Below are positions 27,573-39,500 of a stretch of 64,000 nt of DNA, one piece after another. Source of the stretch: Hevea brasiliensis (lineage: Eukaryota > Streptophyta > Magnoliopsida > Malpighiales > Euphorbiaceae); the NCBI RefSeq assembly GCF_030052815.1, contig NC_079510.1, forward strand, positions 48,388,725-48,452,724, read 5' to 3'. A program made the position numbers and the translations under genes. Below the pieces are notes generated by a model that worked only from the letters and a program-made list of their open reading frames with translations, made no database searches and was not told the origin of the DNA. How positions within the stretch are numbered: the first letter of the stretch is position 1; each line of letters starts with the position of its first letter.

Positions 27573-30500
27573 TTTTAAATAGTTGATAAGTAAAAAAACA
27601 TATTAAAAAGAAAATAAATATGATTTACACTATATTTATATCTAAAATAAGAGAAATTGAAAATAGTGCATACCTGTATTTCCAGCTTAAGTATAAGATA
27701 CAAGTGAAAGTATGAGACTGTAAAATTAAAATATATAGCATGAGTAAAAACACACATAATAATAAGAGATATTAAAAAAAGAAATAGTTCATACCTGAAT
27801 TTTCAGCAGATGTATATGATAAAAGTGAAGCTATAAAATTATACATAATAAATAAAAAATTAGAAATAAGTCATAAGTCACATAATAGAAAATATAAATT
27901 ATAGAAGTTCAGACATTAATACATAAAAATAAGTTGTAAGTCATAATAAACAGAATGCAATAAGTACATAAAAAACTTATAACTAAAACTACTCATCATC
28001 AAGATTTCCAAAATCATCTTCATTTTCAACAACGTCCATCACAAATTCTTCCTCCTCTTCATCATCATCAACTTGCGAAGAGGATGCACCTGTCATTGCA
28101 CGAGGCCTTCGAAATGATGGAGTTTCAATTGGTGGTGTTGATCTTGCGGTAGTTCTCGATTCATAACGAGATTGAAACTCCACCGCTTTACCAACATCAC
28201 CCCAGGTCAATACGTCATTCATGAAAACAAGAGAATCATCATCATCATCATCCCCATCACCTTTTTCTAATTCACCAAGCAACCATTCATTACTCTCATC
28301 AATATTTGCCAAATCAATAGGTGTTGTGATATCCCCAAAAGTGTGTCGGCGTAGCAACGCTCTATTGTACTTCACATATACCAAATTGTCCAAGCGTTCT
28401 TGAAATAGCCGATTTCTTTTCTTACTATGAAGCTGTCATTTATTTTACAGTAACAAATAAGTTAAACTTCAAACTCAAAAGGCTCAAGATAAAATAACAA
28501 ATTAAGAAATCTATATATATATATATATTACTTACATGCTCAAATACACTCCAATTTCTTTCGCAACCACTTGCACTACATGTGAGACTCAGAACCTTTA
28601 CAGCAAACTTTTGTAGGTTTGGAGTTGAAGAACCATATGTTTTCCACCAAGCATCTATTAAAATATAGAAACAATGATTGTTAAATTCATTATATAAATT
28701 TATAAATGAGCAAAATGAAAAATTTATAAGAATTAAATTAATAACTGGAGATTTGGTTGTTCTTCCTCTAATAGTGAAGGAAAACCAAAGGTCCTACTGT
28801 TACCTTGTATTTCTCAATTTCATCAAGAATCATATCAACTTTTGCTGAATTTTTTCCATTTTATGAATGCATGAAAGCAATCCTGTATTGACCTCTTCAT
28901 CGATTCAATTCTCATCTTATTTGGATAAAAAATTCGGGATTCAAAAGTATCCAAAGAAGATGCAAAGGGCGATGCAATTGAAGTGACCATCTCGCATCAA
29001 TAATCTCAAAAATGCTCGTGTATTTCTCGTCATTGCCATTGAGTGAGTTGGCAATGGCTTATTTAGCCCTATCCATGGCTTCATAAATATATCCCATAGC
29101 TGGTTTTTTTTCATTATCAACAAGTCGAAGCACACGAACAAGAGGACCTAAACCTTAAGAGCATAAACAACATGATTCTGTAGGCGGGACTCAAAACCGT
29201 CCTTTCACACTTTTTGCCTTTCACCTCTTTAGCCCATTTACTAGTTGTCCAACTTTCCAAGTAAATATTTTTCTAATGTTGGCTTTTGAAGATGAATCCT
29301 TCAGCGATGTAATAAAAGCGAGAGCAAATCTAGTTTGTCTGGCCTTAGCAATTCTACTCCATTAGTAAACTTCATAACATATTTAGAACTCTGAAGAGCC
29401 ATATGGGAAACCAGAAGCTCAACGACTTTGCGGAATGTTTCTTTGAAAACACGGATCTTAAAGATATCCTCCAACATCAAATCTATACAATGAAATTTGT
29501 ACATGGAGTCCAAGTATAGATGAGAAAAATTTTCTTTCAACATTCTTCCTGTCATAAACAAGTAGAAAAATTCATTCCATTAATAATAAAAATAAAATGA
29601 TATTTTTTTAGTAATATAAAAATTAAATAAAAATTTTACTCTTTGCAACATTATTTGATGCATTATCTGTAACAACTTGAACTACTTTTTCAGACCAATT
29701 TCCATCAATTCTTTCTCAATCAAACTAGCTAACAATGCATTGTCTTTGATTCATCACTTGCATCAATGATTTAATAAATACACTTCCCTTTGGACTATTA
29801 GCCAAGAAATTAATCAAGGTTCTCCCTTTTCTATTCGTCCATCCATCACACATCATTGTACATCCATAATTTTCCCATTCTTCTTTATGAGACTCGAGAA
29901 GATCATTTATGATTTGCACTTCTTTGTTAAGTAACCGAACTCTAACCTCATGAAAACTTGGAGGTTTCATTTCTTTCTCATAATTTCCAATTGCTCGAAT
30001 CATTTACCCAAAGCTATCATAATTCACGGATTAAAAGCTATTCCCACATCATACATCCATCGTGCTATGGCAACACAAGCACGCTCCTTAACTCCTTTTA
30101 GTGGACTATTTTCATCAATGGTAGTTTGCCTCATATTTTTCCCAAAGCAGGTCTAGGGGAAAAATAACAGTCAATAGGCCCTCTAATACTTTGTGGTGGT
30201 AAAACTTTTGGTTTTTTAAAAGCACTAGTGCCTGTAACTTCCAGTACTTGCCTTCTTCTTTCACTGCCAATTTCTTGCATCAACTCTTCCTCTTCCTCAT
30301 TTTCATCTAATCCCAGTGCTTCAACATCATCAAATTCAGGTGGTCTTTCCATATTCATAATTAATTTTTGCTCTCTTTTTTTAGCAATGAATTCCTGCAT
30401 TTGATTCCTTACATCTTCTGGACATTTTGGACACCGAATTACATTTTTGTAACCTCCAGCAAGATGTTGCTTGATTCTATTAATTCCTCCTTTGTAAACT

Positions 30501-33500
30501 TTCATACAGTACATGCATTGAAGATCATTGGTATTGTTTTCACTAACTTGAATTACATGTGCCCATCACAGTCCGTTCTTCTACTACTAGCAGAAGATCC
30601 AGATGTATTATTCTTATCACCCATTTATAATCTAACAAAAAAATTAACAAGAATAAAAAATAAATTAATTAACAACAAATTAACAATATCCAATATAAAT
30701 TAAATAAGTAATTAACAAGAATAATAAATAAAAAGTAAAACAGTAAACTAATTAACAACAAATTAACAATGCCCATATAAATTAAACAATTAATTAATAA
30801 GAACAAAAAGTAAAATCATAAATTAACAATGCCTATATAAATTAAATAATTAATTAATAGGAACAAAAAGTAAAATCATCAAATTAATAATAAATTAATA
30901 ATACCTTATAAAATAAATAACTAATGTCTAATTAACAAGACAAAAGTAAAACTAATTAATCTAACAACTAATTAACAATAATAAGAAGTAAAAAGCAAAC
31001 TAATTAACAACAAAGTAATAATGTCCATATAAATTACACAATTACTTACTAAGAACAAAAAGAAAAATAATCAAATTAACAATAAATTAATAATATCCAT
31101 ATAAAATAAATATCTAATATCTAATTAAAAAGAAAAAAGTAAAATTAATCAAATTAAAACTAATTAATAATAATAAGTAAAAGGTAAACTAACTAATAAT
31201 AAATTAACAATACCCATATAAATTAAATAATTAATTAACAATAATAAGAAGATAAAAAATTAAATTAACTATAAATTAATAATACCTATATAAAATAAAT
31301 AATTAATTAATAAATAATGTCTAATTGATAAGGTAAAAAGTAAAACTAATCAAATTAACAAGAATAACAAATAAAAATTAAACTAAATACCAACAAATCA
31401 ACAATACCCATATTAATTAATCAACTAATTAAACAAGAATACAAATTAAAATAATCAATTCACCAATACCCATAAAATTTAAATAATTAATTAATAAAAA
31501 TAAAATAATTAAATTAACAAATAAATAAATAATTAATAATAACTAATTAATTAAAAGAAGGAGAAGGAAAAAAAAATAAAAAGAGACGTGAGATCAGAAG
31601 GAGCAGAGCAGGAAAGAAATAAGGAGAGGACAGAAAAAAAAAATAAAAAACAGAGATCAACAGAGGGACGTGAGATCAGAAGGAGCAGAGCAGGAAAGAA
31701 ATAAGGAGAGGACAGAAAAAAAAAAGAAAAAAAAAGAAAAAATAAAAAACAGAGCAGAAGGGACGTGAGATCAACAGAGGAGAGCAGCGTGAGATCAACA
31801 GAGGAGAGCAGCGTGAGATCGACAGTGGAGAGGGAGAGAAAAAAAAAAAAAGGGACGTGGGAGAGATCGAAGCAGCGCAGCAGGAAAGAAAAAAAAAGGA
31901 TCTGAGAGAGATCGAACAGAGGTGGAGACTGGAGAGGGAGAAAAAAAAAAAAAAAGAAAGGGACGTAACAGAGAGAGAGATCGAAGCGGAAGAAGAAGAA
32001 GAAGAAGAAGAAGAAGAGAGAGAGAGAGAGAGCGTACCTGTTATCGTCGTGAAGTCGAGGTTGAGCCGTTGAGGAGAAAAGCGTCTTCGTGAGGTTGAGA
32101 AGAAAAGGGTCTCTGCTGGCTGGTGGAATGGCTGACGGTACGCAGATAAATTTATTGATTTTTTAATTTAAAAAAAAAAAAAACACTTTACCGTTGCTGT
32201 GAAGAGGCGTCGCCTCTCGCATGCGTCGCCTCTCGCCTCTCCGGCCGGAGGCGTCGCCTCCTCCAAGCCGAGCCAGGCGTTCCAGTCGAGGCGACAGAGG
32301 GACGCCTCGCCTCGCCTGGCGCCTCGCTTGCCTTTGATAACACTGGCTTGAGGGTAATAATTTGGTGGAGACGAGAAAAATTTGGTTGATATCTGCGACG
32401 ATAGCAGTTTGAAGTATGATTTCCAAGACCACAAATTTGACAAGGTCTTCGGTCAAAATGCATTACTTTGGCCATCAAAATGTCTGCGATTATTGGATTG
32501 ATAATTTGGAGGTCGATTTGGGGTGGGTAGAAGTGGTGCATTATTGGTTGGTTTGAGAACAATATTAGCCGTTGGTGGTTCTTGGGCACTTTTGATGAGA
32601 ATTTCATGTGCAACTAATTGACCATACAACTCAGAATGAAATGTTTCAGGTTTAAGATTCATGGAACTAATGAGAGAATGGTATTTATAACCAATATTGC
32701 GATAAATGATTGCATTGAATTCAGCAGAAGAAATAGGGCAACCTGCAGCTTGTAATTCATTAGCCAAGGACTTAGCTTTGTGAAGATATTCAGAAACAGA
32801 AAGATCATTCCTTTTTAATTCTTTTAATTCAATATGTATTTGAAGTTGCCGATTCTGAGAAACAGATCCAAAGGATTGAGATAAGGCATTCCATACATCA
32901 AAGGATGATGATAGACCGAAGATGTAAGGGAAGATTTCTTTGATTAACGAAGAGAGAATCCAAGATAATAGCATCTGGTCTTTCAGAAACCATTTTTCAT
33001 ATTCGGGGTTGAGAGATGAAATTGAGGATTCTGTGTTTGTGATAGTTTTAGGTGGAGCGAGAATAGAACCATAAATAAATCCATGAAGTTTTTGGTAGTT
33101 AACTAAGGGAATAAAATGCATTCTCCATGCAAGATAATTTTTGGTATTCAATTTGATAGAAAAGGTATGAGAAGATGAGATTGAAGTGGGAAAAAGGTTG
33201 ACAGTGGGCATAGCAGTAGGATTTGAAATATTGAAGCAAAGGGATAGGTTTAGAGCTCTAATACCATGTAAAGCCTTTAAGGTGAATTGTATTCTTTTGT
33301 ATGTATTTTAAGTACATGAAAAGAGCAATATAAACACAATATACTGATACGAAACCTCCCTATTCAGTGCCTACAAATCCTCTACAACTGGTATTCTAAA
33401 ACAAAAGATTTACAAAGAATAAGTGGTTAATATTTGGCCTAAGCAATAGCCAATAAATACCCTGTTACTGCTCTAATAGAGCCTAGATATTTAAAGTGAT

Positions 33501-36500
33501 TACTTTAGGATGATACCACTTCATCTAAACTAACTCATTCCCTATCATTGGTTCGGTCTTTACTGAACTTGCAATGCATATATTCTATCTTCGTTCTACT
33601 TAACTTAAAGCCCTTTGACTCTAGTGTACTTCTCCAAAACTCTAGCTTTTTATTGACTGCTTCTCGCGTGTCATCTATCATAACTATATCATCCGCAAAC
33701 ATCATGCACCAATGGATACTCTCTTGTATATATTTCATCAATTCATCTAGAACTAATGTAAAAAGGTAAGGGCTCACGGCTAAACCTTGGTGTAATCCAA
33801 TTGAGATAGAAAAATCTCGTGTCCCCTCCCACTATGCGCACAGTAGTAGTTGCTCCTTTATACATATCTTTCAACACTTGTTTATACTTAATAGATACCC
33901 TGTCACACCCTACCCCTCTGTAAGGCATAATATGATCCCGTAGTATACCTAATGAATTACCAACTCCGTCTACTGATAATCCATTAAATACACTACAAGG
34001 GATTTTAAAAACTTTTCTTACTTCTTTTACAGTGGTGAGCACTATTTACAGGTGTGAAAGACTTTGGTGAACTGAAGTGAAACAACTAACTCATTTGATT
34101 TATTTGGAGTATCTGTAAAAATTTTGGCAAGGTGCCATTTGTATTTTGGACAAAACAGTTCTTCAGAAAACCTGTAAAAAGCACTTCAATATATTTTCAA
34201 ATCTCAACTCCAACATTTTAATCAACACAACACATTTCTCAAGTCAAATCCATAGAAATTTTTCAAAGTCTGAGATAAGGAAATATAATACAGTTTTTAC
34301 AAGTCAAATAGCTCATAATTAATTTACAACTTCAAGGTACAATTTGAATTTGCAACTGCTCAAAACCAAAAACAAAATATACATACAGTGAATATACATT
34401 ACATTACAAAATACAAAATGCGGTATACTCACTATACCCAAAAATCTCTCGCTGGCGGTACTAGCAGCCTAGTCTGCTGCCCTATCTGTCTGTCTACCTG
34501 CGACAGCAATAAAAAGCTATCGCTGAGACAATGTCTCAGTGGTGCACAACATTAACCAAATACAAATTTTAAATCACAATTCATAAATCATATCAATAGT
34601 GGATACTTAAAACCATAGTTAAATTCAAGACAATGAATGTCATAAGGAATTTAAACTCCAATTCACAAATTATCAAAATTCATAATAACACAATTTAGTA
34701 AATAGTTTAAGAATACCGTATTGCCAATTCATGCACAATTTGATCAAATAACTGAATAATATCGTTTTGCAAATCAATAACACAATTCGATCAAATAATT
34801 GAATAATATCGTTTTGCAAATCAATAACACAATTCGATCAAATAATTGAACAATACAATGTTGCCAATCAATAACACAATTTAGGTCATGACACATTTTT
34901 CCATATATGTCGTGTTGTACACCACGACAAGACATACTCACCCCAATAATCGAAATCAATGAGGGAGGAAGCTAGCTATCTAATGAGTACTCATCCACAC
35001 TCACCTCAGACTGGGAAGTCAAAGAGGGAGGAACATAATCATACTCACCCCAGACTGATAAGTCAAAGAGGGAGGAATAATCACACTCACCCCATTAATG
35101 GAGGAGGAACATAGTATCAGTGTCATGCCAATTGTGAGTCAAAACAATTCCAAACATTTTATTCAAATGATCCGTAAGAATTCAATAAATTTCCAAAGTT
35201 ATAATTTCATTAACAAATTGGAAACACAATTCGTAATTCACTTCAATTTCCACAAAAACCATTTACAGTGCTTTTCAATCAATAAGTATCCATCAATATC
35301 ATTCAAACAAATTTTCACAGTTTCAAACCATTCACAATGTTTTTCAATCAATAAGTGTCCATCAAACACATTTCCACAATTTAAAACAATAATATACAAA
35401 TAGTCAATATTTATTTCAATTGAAAATAATTCAAAAGAAACAGTTGTTGTGCACAAACCTCTGATATTTGTCTCCTGGTCGACTCGAGATTTCTTTCCCT
35501 TTTCTTTGAGTCCTTGTTAACTGAGAAACACAATCCGAAGTGTTTCAGTACCAAATTAAATTGTCTCTATCGATGGTGTTTGGTAAATAATGCACTGAAC
35601 TCAATTATTCACTTAATCACCTAATATACCGACCCTCGTTGCGTTTTAGGTAAATTAGGTTTTAGTGTCGTTAATATGTCACATTCGATAGGGTTTTAGG
35701 TTTGGTACGTTTTGCCAAACTCGTTTCCTTGTTTAGTGCATTTTAATGCAACTTCTTTGGATCAGAGATCTTTGGTTTGACCTAGCCGGACGCCTAGTTC
35801 CTCGGTTTTCGGGTTTCGGTCAAAACTACAAACTTGTAGATCTAGGTCTTATTGCACGCGGGGCAAAATTTCAGGTCAATCCGAGTTAAGTAGACCAAGT
35901 TATGGTCATTATACTATTGCTGGTCAATTGGTATCAAATTAGGTCAATTTTTGGTCAATTTGGTCAACTTTGGTTCGGCCAGTTTTTGGACCCGAACTTG
36001 TGCAAGCTTTTTGACTTGCTTCTGGTTATTTCTGGGTTTTGGTGTCTTCATAAGACTTGTAGGTATGGGTCTTAACTATTCTTGGTCAAAATTTCAGGTC
36101 AATTGGACCTGTTTTGAGTGAGTTATGGCCTAAACACTCACTGCTGCCCAAATGGTCAGTTTTTAGGTCTCAAGTGTACCTAATCCGAATTGGTCATTTT
36201 TCACATCACCTTGCAAGCAGAATTTTGGTATGTTCTCTCAATGAAAGTTGGCACATTTTGTGCCTAGTTCCACCTTCAATTGGTCTTATACCAATTGAGG
36301 TTACACATTTAAACTTATTGGCTAAAATATACACTGCCCTTGGTTACTTTGCTTAACACACATCAATTACACACATTTACCTTGCAATTTGTTTACTTCT
36401 CTACCAATCTGTTTTGGTACATTACCAAAAGCATATTCTACTTTACACTAACATTACTTTGGGCAGATTACAATTACCCTCAACACACCAAATATAATTC

Positions 36501-39500
36501 ACATTTACAAGTTATAAGTACCATTACATTCACACCTAACCATTACAAATCTTACATACACTTTACAATATCAATCTCCATACATATCCATCAATCCTTC
36601 TAGGTCAATATTCTACCTACACTTCCATGAATACATACATTTACTCAAGTGTTCCCAAGCTACCGAAAATTGTCCTTCAACATCAAAGTGCCCTACAATT
36701 TACCAATTCCGATCCAAGTGCATAAATCACCATATATATGTGAAATAATTTACTAGGATATTAAATCACCATGATCAACATTATTTCTCATCAATTATAT
36801 GCATAATAAATCATTAAATGCGTGATCCCATGGCTGTCCAAAAATGGCTATCTCAATAACTATTTAAACTTTAAAATTTCCTTCACAAAACTAACACCCA
36901 TAACATGAACATAAAGTTTAGCAAAGGAATTCTCAAAAATGTAAACTTACCTTTGATTGTAACTTGCTAAACCTTCACCAAACTTCTCAAATTTGGTATC
37001 AATATTTTCCTTGTGATGTGTAGACCATTTTTGATGAAGGAACTCAAGTGATTAGAAGTGAAATGAGTGGTTAGATGAGCTTGCATGAAAAATGGCCATG
37101 GTGGTTCCCATTTTCTTCAATTCGGCAATGTTTATGAAATGAGGAAGATGAACATTCTGATGGGTATAGTGGACTTACATCAGCCACATTTTATGTTTAG
37201 TTTAATCCTTTAGTGGTCCACTTACTCATTTAATTATATAATAATGCTTAAATGTGTTATTTACACATTTTTCACTCCATTTTTGGCTATTTACTTTATG
37301 TACCACCAAATTAATTTTTTATTTCATTTTCTAAGTGTAATATTATTTATTTTTAATGGACATTTAGGTCAAAAGACACTTCGGGATGTCAAATGACCAT
37401 AATGCCCCTGTTTAGGTGGCATTCCCGATTTTTCGGTATTACCGGGTTTTGTCTGTTTTTTGATTTCTCACTTTTCTTTGTACTAATTATTTAATTTTTC
37501 TTTGATCTTTCTAATGATATTTATTGTTCAAATAAGGTTCTATTTAAGTCCTAAAAATCTTTTCCAGGGTTCCCCGCAGTCCAGGGCCAGTCAACGGTCC
37601 ACGCCGTGACTTCCCGGTGCGGTCACCCATCGCTAGGTTTCCCGGCTCGCTTAACTTTGTTACATTTCTTTGCTATGATTTTTCCTTTGTTTTTCTTGCA
37701 TTTTCTTTTCTTGCATTTCATTATTTTATGTCTCTTCACTCACATTGAAGTGTAGTTCTAGGCATCCTAGCTGTCCGGACAGCACTGGTCACCGGAACAG
37801 CAGAACGCACTACCGAACTTAGGGGTGTTACATACCCTCTTTTGTTCTAACACTTTCCATAAAATATCTCTTAGTACATTATCATAAGCCTTCTCCAAAT
37901 CGATGAAAGCCATGTGTAGATCTTTCTTCACATCTCTATATTTCTCCATCAAGCTTGTAATGAGAAAGATTGGTTCCATAGTTGAACGATCGGGCATGAA
38001 GCCAAATTGATTGGGGGAGATAGAAGTGTCATGATGTAGTCGATGTTCCACAACTCTCTCCCACAACTTCATAATATGGCTCATGAGTTTAATTCTCCTA
38101 TAGTTTGAGCAACTCTATATGTTTCTCTTATTTTTAAAAATAGGTACTAAAATACTCATCCTCTATTCATCAGGCATTTTCTTTGAGTTTAAAATCTTAT
38201 TAAATAATTTAGTTAACCATATTACTCCCACATCTCCCAAACACTTTCACACATCAATTGGTATTTCATCGGGTTCACAGGCTTTACCCACTTTCATTCT
38301 CTTAAGTGCTTCCTTTATTTCTGAAGATCTAGTCTTTCTAGTATAATTCATATTCTTTTCTATTGCTCTATAGTCTATATTTATGCTATTACCACTTTGA
38401 CTATTATTAAAGAGATTATCAAAATAATTTCTCCATCTTTCTTTAATGTCCTTTTCTTTCACCAATATTTTTTCTTCTTTATCCTTAATGCACCTAACTT
38501 AATTGAGATCTTGACATTTCTTTTCTCTTATCCTGGCAAATCTATAAATATCTTTCTCCCCTTCTTTAGTTTCAAATTTCTCATATAATTTTTCAAAAGC
38601 CTACGCTCTTGCTTGATTAACCACATTTTTTACCTCTTTCTTTGCTATCTTGTACTTCTCATTATTATCACATTTAGGTAATTTCTTATACCATTCCCTT
38701 TTTCTCTTCATTGCCTTTTGTACTTCCTCATTTTACCACCATCTCTCTTTTGACGGTGTTCCATGTCCTTTAGACTCTCTAAGTACTTTTCTAGCTATTT
38801 CTCTAATATTTGATGCCGTCTGTATTCACATACCATTGGCCTCCACATTCAGCTTCATGCTTCGGACTTCAGAAGCTTATTTTTGAACTTTACTTGCTTT
38901 ACTTCTTTAAACTCCCACCACTTTGTTCGAGCTATAATATTTCTTCTAACCTTACTTGAATTGTTCCTAAACTTGACATTCAAGACCACTAATTGAAGTT
39001 GACTTGTTAAAGCCTCTTCCGGAATAACCTTGCAATCCTTGCACAGAGCTCTATTTGTCTTCCTAGTTAAGAGGAAGTGAATTTGGCTTCTATATTGTCT
39101 ACTTTTGAAAGTCAATAAAATGCGACTTCCTTTCTATAAAGTAAGTATTTGCTAGTATTAGGTCGTATGCCATGACAAAATCTAGGATGCTTTTTCCGTC
39201 CTCATTTTAGCTACCAAAACTAAAACCGCCATGAACATTCTCATAACCTTGCCTATTACTTCCTACATGTCCATTCAAATCTCCACTGATGAGAACATTC
39301 TCTTCATTCAGTAGGCTTTATATTAGATCATCCATATCTTCTCAAAACTTTTGTTTACTCTCACTATCTAGTCCTATTTGTGGGGCATAATTACTAACTA
39401 CATTTATTGTTTCTCCTTCTAAGATAATACTATCTTCTACTCTTTATAGCTATTACAACATCTTTCAATGTCTTGTCTATGATCATGCTTACTTCATTCT

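Larger units (their letters stand above)
27384..32345 (-). mobile_element. hAT-superfamily DNA transposon, 4962 bp, with 8-bp TSD
   Basis: Terminal inverted repeats CAGTGTTATCAAGGCG (left) and, reading inwards on the other strand, CAGTGTTATCAAAGGC (right). It is flanked by a perfect 8-base duplication, GCTTGAGG, at 27376-27383 and 32346-32353, diagnostic of hAT. It sits in the copia element between the gag zinc knuckle and pol. Both subterminal regions are packed with GGCGAGGCG-like words. The transposase is on the - strand and decayed. An AT microsatellite (about 27508-27571) and an AT-rich degenerate repeat array (30.64-31.56 kb) lie inside. Confidence 0.95.
26674..33478 (-). mobile_element. 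Ty1/copia element with internal pol deletion, carrying a hAT insertion
   Basis: Two 212-base LTRs in direct orientation (26674-26885 and 33267-33478) differ at roughly 17 positions by eye. On the - strand a primer-binding site complementary to initiator tRNA-Met (TGGTATTAGAGCTC) follows the 5' LTR, and a G-rich polypurine tract precedes the 3' LTR. The flanking 5-mers gagct/gagcc match at 4 of 5. Without the hAT element the body is only about 1.8 kb: gag, the start of pol, then a jump to the RNase H end. The element is therefore non-autonomous. Confidence 0.88.

Noticed and set aside
32163..32456. Arg/Ala-rich - strand frames at the right end of the hAT element
   Set aside because: They read through the GC-rich subterminal repeats in several frames at once. 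Repeat composition explains them.
34740..34885. Regularly spaced repeat resembling a CRISPR array
   Set aside because: It is a contiguous 47-base tandem repeat without spacers, in plant retroelement DNA.
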